Assembly (NCBI GenBank): GCA_021827205.1
Contig: JAKAWV010000008.1
Coordinates: 57,069-121,068, forward strand
Direction of reading: 5' to 3'
Length of the DNA stretch: 64,000 nt
From: Pseudomonadota bacterium
GTDB taxonomy: Bacteria > Pseudomonadota > Gammaproteobacteria > Xanthomonadales > Rhodanobacteraceae
The notes beneath the pieces are model-generated. The model saw nothing but the letters and a program-made list of their open reading frames with translations, ran no database searches and was not told the origin of the DNA. This document shows, in pieces, positions 47,008 through 55,650 of this stretch; the first letter of the stretch is position 1; every line of letters begins with the position of its first letter. The translations under genes and the position numbers were made by a program.

Positions 47008-47418
47008 ATGCCTGCAGACCCGCGCAAACCCGCAGCGCCATTGTCCGATGCTGATGCGCAGGATCTGGAAGCTTTCGTGCGCAAGTTCGACAAAGAGCTG
47101 GCCGCCGGCATCACCGCGCTGACGCTGCTCGGGGTGCTTGGCGAGGGCGCGCCGCTGTATGGCTACCAGATCGCCAAGCGCCTGGAGCGCGATGCCGGCG
47201 GCGTGCTCGCCGGCAAGCAGAGTGCGCTGTATCCGGTGTTGCGTGGATTGGAGGCGGCGGCCTTGCTGTGCAGCGAGGTGCAACCCTCGCTGAGTGGACC
47301 GCCGCGCCGCTATTACCAGATCACGCCGCTGGGCCGCGAGGCGCTGGCGCAATGCACCACGCGCTGGCGCGCAACGCGGCGCATCGTCGACACCATCCTT
47401 GGAGGGGAGCACGCATGA
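47008..47418 (+). CDS. PadR-family transcriptional regulator
   Basis: This 136-residue repressor has the PadR winged helix: ITALTLLGVLGEGAPLYGYQIAKRLE, then LAGKQSALYPVLRGLEAAALLCSEV and PPRRYYQITPLGREAL. PadR proteins often control the membrane gene next door. Upstream, an unusual AT-rich patch near 46951-46975 with CTAGATC and TAGTAGTAGTATG may be promoter and operator. The last four bases overlap the next gene in ATGA. Confidence 0.9.
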   Translation: MPADPRKPAAPLSDADAQDLEAFVRKFDKELAAGITALTLLGVLGEGAPLYGYQIAKRLERDAGGVLAGKQSALYPVLRGLEAAALLCSEVQPSLSGPPRRYYQITPLGREALAQCTTRWRATRRIVDTILGGEHA

Positions 47419-48305
47419 CCACGCCACACACCATCGCCGAATACCTGCGGCAACTGCGCGCCGCGCTCAAGGGCGCCGACCCGGCCATGATCCAGGACGC
47501 GCTGTTCGACGCCGAGGAACACCTGCGCAGCGAACTGGCCGAGCATCCCGAGGAATCCGAGGCGGCCATGCTGGCGCGCGTCGCCGGCAGCTATGGCGCA
47601 CCCGAGGAAGTGGCCGAGATCTACCGCGACACCGAGATCAAGGTGCAGCGCGCGCTGCACCCGCCGCGGCCGCGCGCGGGGCGCGGGCTGCTGGCGCGCT
47701 TCTTCGGCGTCATCGGCGACGCGCGCAGCTACACCGCGCTGTTCTACATGCTGCTGGCGCTGGCCACCGGCATCTTCTACTTCACTTGGGTGGTGGCTGG
47801 GCTGAGTTTGTCTGCAGGCCTCGCGGTGCTGATCATCGGCATCCCGTTCATCGTGCTGTTCCTCGCCAGCACGCGTCTGCTGGCACTGGTCGAGGGGCGC
47901 CTGGTCGAGGTGATGCTGGGCGTACGCATGCCGCGACGCCCGGCCTCGGCGGTGCGCGAGCTGCCGCTGTTCAAGCGCATCGGCGCCATGTTCACCGATC
48001 CGCGCACCTGGGGCACGCTGTTCTACATGCTGCTGATGCTGCCGCTGGGCATCATCTACTTCACCGTGGTGGTCATCGGTATCACGCTCAGCCTGGCGCT
48101 GATTGCCATGCCGGTCGCACAACTGTTCGGTTTTGCGCCGACGATGGTCAACGATGTGGCGTACTTCTGGCCGCTGTGGACGCTGCCTTTCTCCATGCTG
48201 GGCGGCGTGCTGCTGTTCTTCGTCATGCTGCACATCGCCCGCGGCGTGGGCTGGATGCACGGGCATGTGGCCAAGCATCTGCTGGTGACGACGGCGGGGT
48301 ATTGA
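47415..48305 (+). CDS. HAAS/sensor-domain membrane protein, PadR partner
   Basis: This 296-residue protein begins with a HAAS-type helical domain (AEYLRQLRAALKGADPAMIQDALFDAEEHLRSEL), then a linker and four to five membrane helices with repeated TALFYMLLALATGIFYFTWV and GTLFYMLLMLPLGIIYFTVV segments. These two similar blocks are the putative-sensor domain repeated. The pair PadR plus HAAS-domain membrane protein is widespread and thought to respond to envelope or ligand signals. The ligand is unknown. Confidence 0.83.
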   Translation: MTTPHTIAEYLRQLRAALKGADPAMIQDALFDAEEHLRSELAEHPEESEAAMLARVAGSYGAPEEVAEIYRDTEIKVQRALHPPRPRAGRGLLARFFGVIGDARSYTALFYMLLALATGIFYFTWVVAGLSLSAGLAVLIIGIPFIVLFLASTRLLALVEGRLVEVMLGVRMPRRPASAVRELPLFKRIGAMFTDPRTWGTLFYMLLMLPLGIIYFTVVVIGITLSLALIAMPVAQLFGFAPTMVNDVAYFWPLWTLPFSMLGGVLLFFVMLHIARGVGWMHGHVAKHLLVTTAGY

Positions 48306-48445
48306 TGGGGCCGGGAACGATGGGGCCGGGAACCGATAATCGATAGCCGGGAAACGGAGCTTGTGCTGCGGTACTGCATGCTGGTCCCCGCTTGCCGCTT
48401 GCCGCTTGCCACTTCCTATTCCAAGCTGCCGGCTACCCGCCCCAA

Positions 48446-49114
48446 CTACGGATGCGCGGGCAAACTGGCCAGCAGCGTGGACACGCCGCCCCAGGCGATC
48501 TGCGCGCCGATGCACAGCAGGATGAAGGAGATCAACTGCTGCACGCCGTTGAAGGCGCTGCGCGGCAGCATGCGCCCCAGCTTGGGCGCGTAGCGGTAGC
48601 ACACGTACACCAGCGCGGCCAGCAGCGCGGCACCGAGCAGGATGCCGAGGTGCGCCAACAGCGTCGCCGGCCAGCCCGGTCGCGTGGCCTGTGCCGATAG
48701 CGTCAGCACCACCACGATGGTGCCGGGGCCGACGGTGAGCGGAAAGGTGTAGGGATAGAACGCGCGCTCCAGCACGGCCTCCTCGTCGCTGACGCCGGGG
48801 GTGGGCGCGGCCTCCTTGCCGCCGGAGCTGAGCATTTTCCAGCCCATCGCCGCCAGCGTCAGCCCGCCGCCGACTTGCACCACCGGCATCGAGATGCCGA
48901 AGAAGCGCAGGATCGTCTGGCCCAGCACCTCGGTGACCACGATGAACACCATCATCATGATGGTCACGCGCAGCGCGAGGCTCTTGAATACCGGCGCCGG
49001 CGCCTCGCCGACCATGCCAAGAATGATCAGCGCGGTGCCCACCGGATTGATCACCGGCAGCAGCGCGGCGAAGGCCAGCGGCAGCGTGGCCAGGTTGTGC
49101 GCGAGGTGGCCCAT
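48446..49114 (-). CDS. MarC-family integral membrane protein
   Basis: This 222-residue protein has six hydrophobic helices and MarC signatures such as FAALLPVINPVGTALIILGM near the start and YPYTFPLTVGPGTIVVVLTL in the middle. MarC (UPF0056) proteins have no confirmed function. The ATG shares a base with the stop of the MAPEG gene, so the two are coupled; a GTG one codon upstream is also possible. Confidence 0.9.
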   Translation of the reverse strand: MGHLAHNLATLPLAFAALLPVINPVGTALIILGMVGEAPAPVFKSLALRVTIMMMVFIVVTEVLGQTILRFFGISMPVVQVGGGLTLAAMGWKMLSSGGKEAAPTPGVSDEEAVLERAFYPYTFPLTVGPGTIVVVLTLSAQATRPGWPATLLAHLGILLGAALLAALVYVCYRYAPKLGRMLPRSAFNGVQQLISFILLCIGAQIAWGGVSTLLASLPAHP

Positions 49115-49500
49115 CACATCAGCGCGGCGCGCGCCAGCGCCACGAACACCTGCACCAGCAGCGCGACCTGCATCAGCGCGCCCAGCGTGAACGCGGGTCC
49201 GCGCTTGCTGGCGTCACGCAAATAGGCGGCCAGATACCACGCGCGCGCCAGCAGCCAGATCGCGCCGAAGATGCTGGCCAGCAGCGGTTGCCCCAGCCAC
49301 GCCGCCAGCGCCAGCGTGGGCAGAAACATCAGCGCGGCCTCCTGTGTGTTCATCTGCGCACGAAACGCGCGCTCGAAATCCGGGTGCCCGGTGGTGGCTG
49401 GCGCCTTGATTCCGTACAGGCCACGCGCGCGTCCGACCACGATGCTGGAAACCAGCAGCAGCAGGACAGCAAGGGCGACGATCAGGGCGGGCAGCAGCAT
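49114..49500 (-). CDS. MAPEG-family membrane protein
   Basis: This 128-residue protein has four hydrophobic helices and the MAPEG motif in HPDFERAFRAQMNTQEAALMFLP, the E-R-x-x-R-A-x-x-N-x-x-E pattern that contacts glutathione in eukaryotic members. Bacterial MAPEG proteins may have glutathione transferase or peroxidase activity. The ATG at MLLPALIVAL is chosen; MLRTIAPDDRT eleven codons upstream is possible. Confidence 0.85.
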   Translation of the reverse strand: MLLPALIVALAVLLLLVSSIVVGRARGLYGIKAPATTGHPDFERAFRAQMNTQEAALMFLPTLALAAWLGQPLLASIFGAIWLLARAWYLAAYLRDASKRGPAFTLGALMQVALLVQVFVALARAALM

Positions 49501-49611
49501 GGTGCGGTCATCCGGCGCAATGGTGCGTAGCATAGCCGGCCTGACGCGCGTGGCGACGCTGTGGCGCGCATCACGCCACGCGCGGAACCGTGGCCACGCG
49601 CCGCGGTCTGA

Positions 49612-49651
49612 ACTCGGGACTCGGGACTCGGGACTCGGGACTCGGGACTCG
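49612..49651. repeat. Heptamer tandem repeat ACTCGGG
   Basis: Five full copies of ACTCGGG and a partial sixth run head to tail. Slippage during replication could change copy number. It lies between the MAPEG gene and the small membrane protein gene, next to the dispersed repeat copy B. Confidence 0.8.
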
Positions 49652-49656
49652 TTGTT

Positions 49657-49683
49657 GTCATCCCGAGCGTAGCGAAGGATCTC
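49657..49683. repeat. Dispersed repeat, copy B
   Basis: GTCATCCCGAGCGTAGCGAA and the following GGATCTC are the reverse-complement form of the repeat at 45638-45666, with a few differences. The 249-base spacer 49501-49749 contains only this and the heptamer array. Confidence 0.55.
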
Positions 49684-49749
49684 GGTACGGCACGCGCGTC
49701 GCGCATCATCATCGCAGCACGACCAGCACCCAGCCAGCGGGAGCACTGC

Positions 49750-49968
49750 ATGTTCGGAATGACCACCGCAGCGCTGATGTGGAGCATGGTGTTCGGCTCC
49801 ATCGGCACCGGCTACTTCATCTACGGCAAGCGCCAGGGCGAGGCGCTATGGCTGATCAGCGGACTGCTGCTGGGCGGGGCGATGTTCTTCGTCTACAGCT
49901 CCGGCTGGGTCATCGTCGTCGGCCTGCTGCTGACGCTGCTGCCGTGGATCTGGCGGCGTTTCACCTGA
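49750..49968 (+). CDS. Small two- or three-span membrane protein
   Basis: This 72-residue protein is almost all hydrophobic: LMWSMVFGSIGTGYFIYGKR, ALWLISGLLLGGAMFFVYSS and WVIVVGLLLTLLPWIW, with basic RR at the end. The glycine-rich first helix and short loops resemble small conserved hypothetical proteins of Xanthomonadales. The ATG is preceded by GGAG ten bases away. No function is assigned. Confidence 0.7.
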   Translation: MFGMTTAALMWSMVFGSIGTGYFIYGKRQGEALWLISGLLLGGAMFFVYSSGWVIVVGLLLTLLPWIWRRFT

Positions 49969-49992
49969 TTCATCCGCGCTTGCCGTCGACGC

Positions 49993-51429
49993 TCAGGCCG
50001 CATGCCGCGGCGTCGCGCGCAGCGCATCCAGCCAGCGCACGACGCGCGCGACCAGATGCGCATCGAGCACGTCACCGGGCTGCGGCATGACACAGGCGAT
50101 CGCCTTGCCCGCGCAGTGGATCAGGTCGTGGGTCATGTCGGGGAACCGCGCCAGCGTCGCTTGCGGCGCGGCGCGCGCGAGGCGCTGGCCATTGCCCGGC
50201 AACACCTGCACATCCTTGCCGCCTTGCGTGATCAGCATGGGCACATGGATGGCGCGCGCGAGCCGCGCCGGGTCGACGTTGATTTCGCTGCGCAACAGGC
50301 CCGCGGCGGGGGCGAACAGCCGCGCGAACGGATTGCGCGCCAGCGCGCCGCCCAGGCTCAGGCTGACGCCATGACTGCGGCGGATGGCAGCCAGCGTTGC
50401 GTCGATCTGCACGCGCTCCTGCGCGATCTGCGCGCGGCTCGCGCCGCGCAGTTTGGCCTCGGCGATGGCCTGGCTTTCGATGATCCGCGCCATGGGCTCG
50501 CCCGGACCTTCCAGCGAAATCACGCCGGCGATCTTCAAGCCAGGCGCCGCGGCCAGCGCGATCAAGCCGCCCTCGGAATGGCCCATGAGGACGATCTTGT
50601 GCGGATTGATCGCAGACCGCCGTGCCAACCACGTCACCAGATCGCGTGTGTTCCGCACATAAGTCGCCAGCGTCACGTCGTTGCCGTTGCCGGTGCTCGG
50701 CGCCAGGCCCAGCTTGTTGTAGCGCAGTACGGCGTAGCCCTGGCACGTCAGGTCGTAGGCCAGTTGCTGATACATGGAGTTGCCCAGCGCGCCGGGCGCA
50801 TTGCCGTTTTCGTCGACCGGCCCGGAACCCGGCAACAGCAGCACCGCCGCGAACGGGCCGGCTCCGCTGCGCGGCAGAGTGAGCGTGCCGTGCAACACCG
50901 CGCCGGTCGAATCCACCGCGACCGGCTGCGCACGCAGGCATGCGGCCTGCCGCGCCAGACGCGCGGCCACCGCGCCGGTGGGTTGCGGTGCTGCTGCGCT
51001 CGGCGCCACGGGCACGATGTGCAATCCGGCCAAGGCGCCGCGCGCGTCGTAACTGAGCAGCAGGCCCAGCGTGGCACGGCTGAAGCGTAGCGGCACCAGC
51101 ACGTTGCGATACGGCGCCGGTGCCGGGACCGCCTCGGCCGCGCCGTGGCCTAGATAGGCGCCATTCTGCTGCTGCAACTGTTGCCAAAGTTGCCGCAGTT
51201 TTTCGGATGACAAGCCTTGACGCATGGCCGCATCGAAGCCGTGCGTCGCCGCGGCCCAGCGTCCGGCCGCCAGCGCGTCGAGCATCGCCAGCGCCGCGCG
51301 CGCATCGGGCGCTGCGCGCGCCGCTGCGATCGGGCTTGCCGGCGCGGGCTGCGCGGCGCGGGTGGGCGCGCCGAGCATCAGCGCCGAGGCCATCGACAGA
51401 CCGATCAGCAAAGCGTGGTGCCGTTTCAT
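49993..51429 (-). CDS. Secreted alpha/beta hydrolase with N-terminal DUF3887-like domain
   Basis: This 478-residue protein starts with a signal peptide (MKRHHALLIGLSMASALMLG, cleavage near TRAAQ). Residues ~40-140 look like a DUF3887-type domain (AALAMLDALAAGRWAAATHGFDAAM), followed by the hydrolase fold: AVLLLPGSGPVDENGN, the nucleophile in VLMGHSEGGLIALAA and the histidine in FPDMTHDLIHC. It probably cleaves esters in the periplasm. GTG one codon upstream, behind GGAG, could be the start. Confidence 0.85.
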   Translation of the reverse strand: MKRHHALLIGLSMASALMLGAPTRAAQPAPASPIAAARAAPDARAALAMLDALAAGRWAAATHGFDAAMRQGLSSEKLRQLWQQLQQQNGAYLGHGAAEAVPAPAPYRNVLVPLRFSRATLGLLLSYDARGALAGLHIVPVAPSAAAPQPTGAVAARLARQAACLRAQPVAVDSTGAVLHGTLTLPRSGAGPFAAVLLLPGSGPVDENGNAPGALGNSMYQQLAYDLTCQGYAVLRYNKLGLAPSTGNGNDVTLATYVRNTRDLVTWLARRSAINPHKIVLMGHSEGGLIALAAAPGLKIAGVISLEGPGEPMARIIESQAIAEAKLRGASRAQIAQERVQIDATLAAIRRSHGVSLSLGGALARNPFARLFAPAAGLLRSEINVDPARLARAIHVPMLITQGGKDVQVLPGNGQRLARAAPQATLARFPDMTHDLIHCAGKAIACVMPQPGDVLDAHLVARVVRWLDALRATPRHAA

Positions 51430-51470
51430 CACGTGTATCTCCTTGCGGGTTCGATACGGAGTCGCGCACC

Positions 51471-51662
51471 TCAGTGCGCGCGCTGGAACACCAGGCGCAT
51501 GCCGAGATCGGGGTTTTCTGCGTGCACGATCTGCAGCAGCGCCCAGCCCTCGCGCCCGGCGTCGTTCAGTACCGTCTGCAGTGCGTCGTCGCCGATGCCG
51601 CCGATGAAGGCGGGTTTGAGATGGACCACGTGGTACTCGAAGCGGGTGTCGCTGCCGGCCAT
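51471..51662 (-). CDS. DUF4177-like small protein
   Basis: This 63-residue protein (FEYHVVHLKPAFIGGIGDDALQTVLNDAGREGWALLQIV, then LVFQRAH) fits DUF4177, a short beta-sheet domain of unknown role. It lies 43 bases from the ribbon-helix-helix gene and 41 from the hydrolase, on the same strand as both, so it may share their transcript. Confidence 0.78.
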   Translation of the reverse strand: MAGSDTRFEYHVVHLKPAFIGGIGDDALQTVLNDAGREGWALLQIVHAENPDLGMRLVFQRAH

Positions 51663-51705
51663 GTCGGATTTCTCGATGTGAATGAAATGGCGCGCAAGTC
51701 GAAGT

Positions 51706-51882
51706 TCATGCCGACGGCTTGCGTTTGCTCTGCGGCAGGCGCCCGGCTTGACGCAGCGCCTCGCGCAACACGTACTCGATTTGCGCGTTGAGGCTGCGCA
51801 ATTCGTCGTTGGACCAGCGCTGCATGGCGTTCAGCACCTCGGGGTTGATGCGCAGCGGATAGGCTTTTTTAGCGTCGCTCAT
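51706..51882 (-). CDS. Arc-like ribbon-helix-helix DNA-binding protein
   Basis: This 58-residue protein reads [20 protein letters not shown], then [27 protein letters not shown], the beta strand plus two helices of an Arc/MetJ repressor. It is short and easily missed. It overlaps the end of the upstream membrane gene by 14 bases and closes the SPFH operon, so it probably represses that operon; a 17-base palindrome upstream of the SPFH gene is a candidate site. Confidence 0.85.
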   Translation of the reverse strand: MSDAKKAYPLRINPEVLNAMQRWSNDELRSLNAQIEYVLREALRQAGRLPQSKRKPSA

Positions 51883-52246
51883 GCTTGTCCGCGGTGGGCG
51901 CCGGGTAACGCTTGGCGTAATGCAGCACGCCCAGAATCATCACTACCACAACGGCGGTGATGGGAACCGTCACGGCCAATCCAAGCCACTCCGCGGCCGA
52001 TCGTGGAATGGTGGCCAACCAAGCCGCACAACCCAGCATCAGCAGTCCCATCAGGTAAGCCATCACACCGCCGAACGCAGCGGCCTTTTTCTTCCCTTCC
52101 TCGGACACACGCGACCAGTCGACCACGCCATGGACCAACCAAGCCCCTTGTGCGCCGCGACTACGCATCAGATGACCGATCACGAAAAAGGGCACGCTGA
52201 CGACTGCCAGCGGCAAAGCCCGCACAACATCTTGCGTATCCAACAT
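51869..52246 (-). CDS. Small membrane protein of the SPFH operon
   Basis: This 125-residue protein has three hydrophobic helices ([40 protein letters not shown] and [20 protein letters not shown]) and charged loops. No named family is recognised. The ATG at MLDTQDV is preferred over a 27-codon upstream extension. It sits between the SPFH and ribbon-helix-helix genes on one likely transcript, and could help SPFH assemble at the membrane. Confidence 0.72.
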   Translation of the reverse strand: MLDTQDVVRALPLAVVSVPFFVIGHLMRSRGAQGAWLVHGVVDWSRVSEEGKKKAAAFGGVMAYLMGLLMLGCAAWLATIPRSAAEWLGLAVTVPITAVVVVMILGVLHYAKRYPAPTADKHERR

Positions 52247-52269
52247 GGCGTACTCCTCGGATATGCGGA

Positions 52270-53136
52270 TCAACCGTTGTACAGCGTGCCGGTGTTGACC
52301 ACCGGCTGCGTGGCGCGATCGCCGCACAGCACCACCAGCAGGTTGGCGACGATGGCCGCCTTGCGTTCCGGGTCCAGTTCCACCACGCCGTCGGCTTCGA
52401 GACGCTTGAGCGCCATCTGCGCCATGCCCACCGCGCCCTCGACGATGCGCTCGCGCGCGGCGACGATGGCATTGGCCTGCTGCCGCTGCAGCATCACCTG
52501 CGCGATCTCCGGCGCGTAGGCCAGGTGGCTGATGCGCGCTTCTATCACCTTGAGTCCGGCTTTCTCCAGCCGCGCCTGGATCTGCTCGCGCAGATGCTGG
52601 TTGACCTCCTCGCCGTGACTGCGCAACGAGGGCCGCTCGTCGTGCGAGTCGTAGGCGTAGTTTTGCGTCATCTGGCGCAGCGCCGATTCGGTCTGGATCT
52701 TGAGGAAACTCTCATAGTCCTCGACCTCGAATATCGCCTCGTAGGATTCCACCACCTGCCACACCACCACCGCGGCGATCTCGATCGGGTTGCCATCGGC
52801 GTCGTTGACCTTGAGCTTGTCCGAATCGAAATTGCGCACGCGCAGGCTCAGCCTGCGTTTGGAATACAGCGGATTGGTCCAGTGCAAGCCGGCATCGCGC
52901 ACGCTGCCGGCGTAGCGCCCGAACAGTTGCAGCACACGCGCCTCGTTCGGCTGCACCTGGAAAAAACCGCTGAGCAAAAACAGCCACAGCGCACCCAGCA
53001 CGATGGCCGGCACGAACTCGGCGGGATCGGCGGCGACCAGCGCCGTCACGATCCACCACGCCAGCAGCAGGCCGATGATCAGCAGTGCGACCAGCGTGGC
53101 GATGCCCGGCAGCGAAAAACCTTTGCGTTCGTTCAT
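52270..53136 (-). CDS. SPFH/Band 7 domain protein
   Basis: This 288-residue protein has two N-terminal membrane helices (IATLVALLIIGLLLAWWIVT and FVPAIVLGALWLFLLSGFF) followed by a Band 7 domain: QPNEARVLQLFGRYAGSVRDAGLHW, SLRVRNFDSDKLKVNDADGNPIEI and the coiled region EIAQVMLQRQQANAIVAARERIVEGAV. SPFH proteins form membrane rings or microdomains and recruit proteases. The ATG is followed by the sequence of the membrane anchor, supporting the start. Confidence 0.9.
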   Translation of the reverse strand: MNERKGFSLPGIATLVALLIIGLLLAWWIVTALVAADPAEFVPAIVLGALWLFLLSGFFQVQPNEARVLQLFGRYAGSVRDAGLHWTNPLYSKRRLSLRVRNFDSDKLKVNDADGNPIEIAAVVVWQVVESYEAIFEVEDYESFLKIQTESALRQMTQNYAYDSHDERPSLRSHGEEVNQHLREQIQARLEKAGLKVIEARISHLAYAPEIAQVMLQRQQANAIVAARERIVEGAVGMAQMALKRLEADGVVELDPERKAAIVANLLVVLCGDRATQPVVNTGTLYNG

Positions 53137-53162
53137 GGCGAGTTCCTCATGTCCGGCTATTT

Positions 53163-53179
53163 GATATCATAATGATATC
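53163..53179. promoter_or_regulatory. Palindromic operator candidate of the SPFH operon
   Basis: GATATCAT-A-ATGATATC is a perfect odd-centred 17-base palindrome lying 27 bases before the SPFH start. It is AT-rich in a GC-rich setting. Ribbon-helix-helix repressors such as MetJ and Arc bind palindromes of this size, and one is encoded in the operon, so autoregulation is likely. Confidence 0.65.
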
Positions 53180-53301
53180 GTTCTTGCAAATTGGCAGATG
53201 CAGGATGCAGGCGCAGGTTGGCAGCCGATCGAGCACTCAGGCACGCATCGGTCATCACGCCGGTGTCGAGGCTCAAGCCATTGCCGACTTGCAAACTCGC
53301 A

Positions 53302-54201
53302 TCAATGCCGCGCCGGCAAATCCACGTGCAGCAGCGGCGCCTTGCGGCCTTCGCTGGAAATGGTGAAACCCTCGCCATCGGCGTCGAAGGCCAGCGCTTC
53401 GGGCTGGCGCAGGCGCGGCAGCGGGATGAACACGGGCACGCCGGTGAAGGCCTGCCGCCAATCCTGCGCGGGCGCACGGCGATACCAGTAGGCGCCCTGC
53501 GCGGTGAGCAGCAGCGCCTGCTGCGCGGCGCGGTCGAAATCGAGCGCGGTGACGCGGCCGGCGCGCGCGCAGGGTTTGCTGGCAACGTGGCAGGCTGCGC
53601 CCAGTTGCAGCGTGCCGACGGCTTGCGCGAGCACCGTGCCTTGAGCCTGCAGCGGTAGCCGGTACAGCGTCGGGTCGCCGTCGGTTTTTTCCACCATCCA
53701 GAACTGCGCGCGTGCCGCGTCGGCGGCCAGTGCCTCGATATCGCGCGCACCCGCGGGCAGACGCCAACGCAGTGTCCACGCCGGGTCCAGCACAAGACCA
53801 TCGCTGGCGCGTTGCGGCGCCGGTTCGCGCACCACGACGATCTCCAGCACGTCGCGCCAGCGCAGGTTGTCGCCCGTGTCGGCGATGGCCAGATAAGGCT
53901 TGCCGCGCAGCGTGAACGCGGCGATATCCTCCCAGTCGAACGCCGTGGCGCCGGTGATGCGCACCTGCGCCAGCACATGACCGGCACGATCCAGCGCGAA
54001 CAACTCGGCCGGGTTGCCGGAGTCGTTGTGCGTCCAGTAGCGCGTCGGGTCGCTGGGTGAAACGGCGAGGCCCGAGAGTTCGCTCAGGCGCACGTCGTCC
54101 ACCGTGCCCTGCGGCTGCGTGCGCGCCAGCGCGGCGCCGGGCGCGGCCAGCGCGAACGACACAGCGATCATGAGCGTGCGGAAATGTCGAGTGACAAGCA
54201 T
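53302..54201 (-). CDS. Secreted beta-propeller-like protein
   Basis: This 299-residue protein has a signal peptide ([20 protein letters not shown], cleavage near ALART). Repeats such as [29 protein letters not shown] and [22 protein letters not shown] recur every ~45-60 residues like propeller blades, and DWEDIA is a recognisable motif of uncharacterised secreted proteins. No active site is assigned. It is divergent from purT. Confidence 0.65.
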   Translation of the reverse strand: MLVTRHFRTLMIAVSFALAAPGAALARTQPQGTVDDVRLSELSGLAVSPSDPTRYWTHNDSGNPAELFALDRAGHVLAQVRITGATAFDWEDIAAFTLRGKPYLAIADTGDNLRWRDVLEIVVVREPAPQRASDGLVLDPAWTLRWRLPAGARDIEALAADAARAQFWMVEKTDGDPTLYRLPLQAQGTVLAQAVGTLQLGAACHVASKPCARAGRVTALDFDRAAQQALLLTAQGAYWYRRAPAQDWRQAFTGVPVFIPLPRLRQPEALAFDADGEGFTISSEGRKAPLLHVDLPARH

Positions 54202-54297
54202 GCCGGCATTGTGCCAGCGTCTGCGCGCGCGCCTTTACAATGCGCGGCAACACACGCCCCGCTCCGTCATTGCAACATCCCACGCCAAGGAACCCGC

Positions 54298-55494
54298 ATG
54301 CGCGCATTCGGCACGCCGCTCACCGCCACCGCCCGTCGCGTGCTGCTGCTGGGCGCGGGCGAGCTGGGCAAGGAACTGGTGATCGAGCTGCAGCGCTATG
54401 CCTGCGAGGTGATCGCCGTGGATCGCTACGCGCACGCGCCGGCGATGCAGGTGGCGCATCGCAGCCATGTCATCGACATGCTCGACGGCGCCGCGCTCAG
54501 GCGTGTCATCGAAGCGGAAAAGCCCGAGCTGATCGTGCCCGAGATCGAGGCCATCCACACGCCGACGCTGCTGCAACTGGAAGCGGAGGGCTGCACCGTG
54601 ATCCCCACCGCGCGCGCCGCGCGCCTGACCATGGATCGCGAGGGCATCCGTCGCCTCGCCGCCGAGGAGCTGAAGCTGCCGACCTCGCCGTATCGCTTCT
54701 GCGGCACGCGTGCCGAGTTCGATGCGGCGCTCGCGGTGCTGGGTTATCCGTGCGTGGTCAAGCCGGTGATGAGTTCATCCGGCAAGGGTCAGAGCGTGCT
54801 GCGCGGCGACGCCGATCGCGACCACGCCTGGGATTACGCGCAGCAGGGTGGACGCGCCGGGCAGGGGCGGGTGATCGTCGAGGGCTTCGTGGACTTTGAC
54901 TTCGAGATCACCCTGCTCACCGTGCGCCACGCCGGCGGCACGCTGTTTTGCGAACCCATCGGCCATCGTCAGGAGGACGGTGACTACCGCGAGTCGTGGC
55001 AGCCGCAGGGCATGAGCATCGAGGCGCTGAGCGCCGCGCACGCGCAGGCCGGCGCCATCACCACCGCGCTCGGCGGGCACGGCGTGTTTGGCGTGGAGTT
55101 TTTCGTCTGCGGCGAGGACGTGATTTTTTCCGAGGTCAGCCCGCGCCCGCACGACACCGGTCTGGTCACGCTGATTTCGCAGGATTTGTCCGAGTTCGCG
55201 CTGCATGCGCGCGCCATTCTCGGCTTGCCGATCCCGATCCTGCATCAACTTGGCCCCTCGGCCTCGTGCGCGGTGCTGGCCGCAGGCGACGGCCGCGCGC
55301 CGCGCTACCTCGGTGTGGATGCCGCGCTGCGCGAACCCGACACGCAGTTGCGCATCTTCGGCAAGCCCGAGGTGAAAGGCCGCCGGCGCATGGCGGTGAC
55401 GCTGGCGCGCGCCGAAGACATCGACAGCGCCCGCGCCAAGGCGCGCGCCGCCGCCGCGGCGCTGCATGTGGAATGTACCGCGCCGCTGGCGTGA
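54298..55494 (+). CDS. purT: Formate-dependent phosphoribosylglycinamide formyltransferase
   Basis: PurT, 398 residues, uses formate and ATP to formylate GAR in purine synthesis, an alternative to PurN. The ATP-grasp fold shows [54 protein letters not shown] and [33 protein letters not shown]. The ATG at [19 protein letters not shown] is the family start; 38 upstream open codons are not conserved. An AAGGAA lies five bases upstream. Confidence 0.96.
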   Translation: MRAFGTPLTATARRVLLLGAGELGKELVIELQRYACEVIAVDRYAHAPAMQVAHRSHVIDMLDGAALRRVIEAEKPELIVPEIEAIHTPTLLQLEAEGCTVIPTARAARLTMDREGIRRLAAEELKLPTSPYRFCGTRAEFDAALAVLGYPCVVKPVMSSSGKGQSVLRGDADRDHAWDYAQQGGRAGQGRVIVEGFVDFDFEITLLTVRHAGGTLFCEPIGHRQEDGDYRESWQPQGMSIEALSAAHAQAGAITTALGGHGVFGVEFFVCGEDVIFSEVSPRPHDTGLVTLISQDLSEFALHARAILGLPIPILHQLGPSASCAVLAAGDGRAPRYLGVDAALREPDTQLRIFGKPEVKGRRRMAVTLARAEDIDSARAKARAAAAALHVECTAPLA

Positions 55495-55650
55495 GGTGAT
55501 CGTGGCTGTACGCGGGCGCGCGTTGCGGCGCCGTCATGTCGATACCCCACGGCGCCTGCTAAGGTCAGCGCGAAAGCCGATGGAGCGCGGCATGCATGCG
55601 ATGAACCGGATGGCGCTGTCAGGGCGGGCACCGATCGTGCCGCGCATGCC

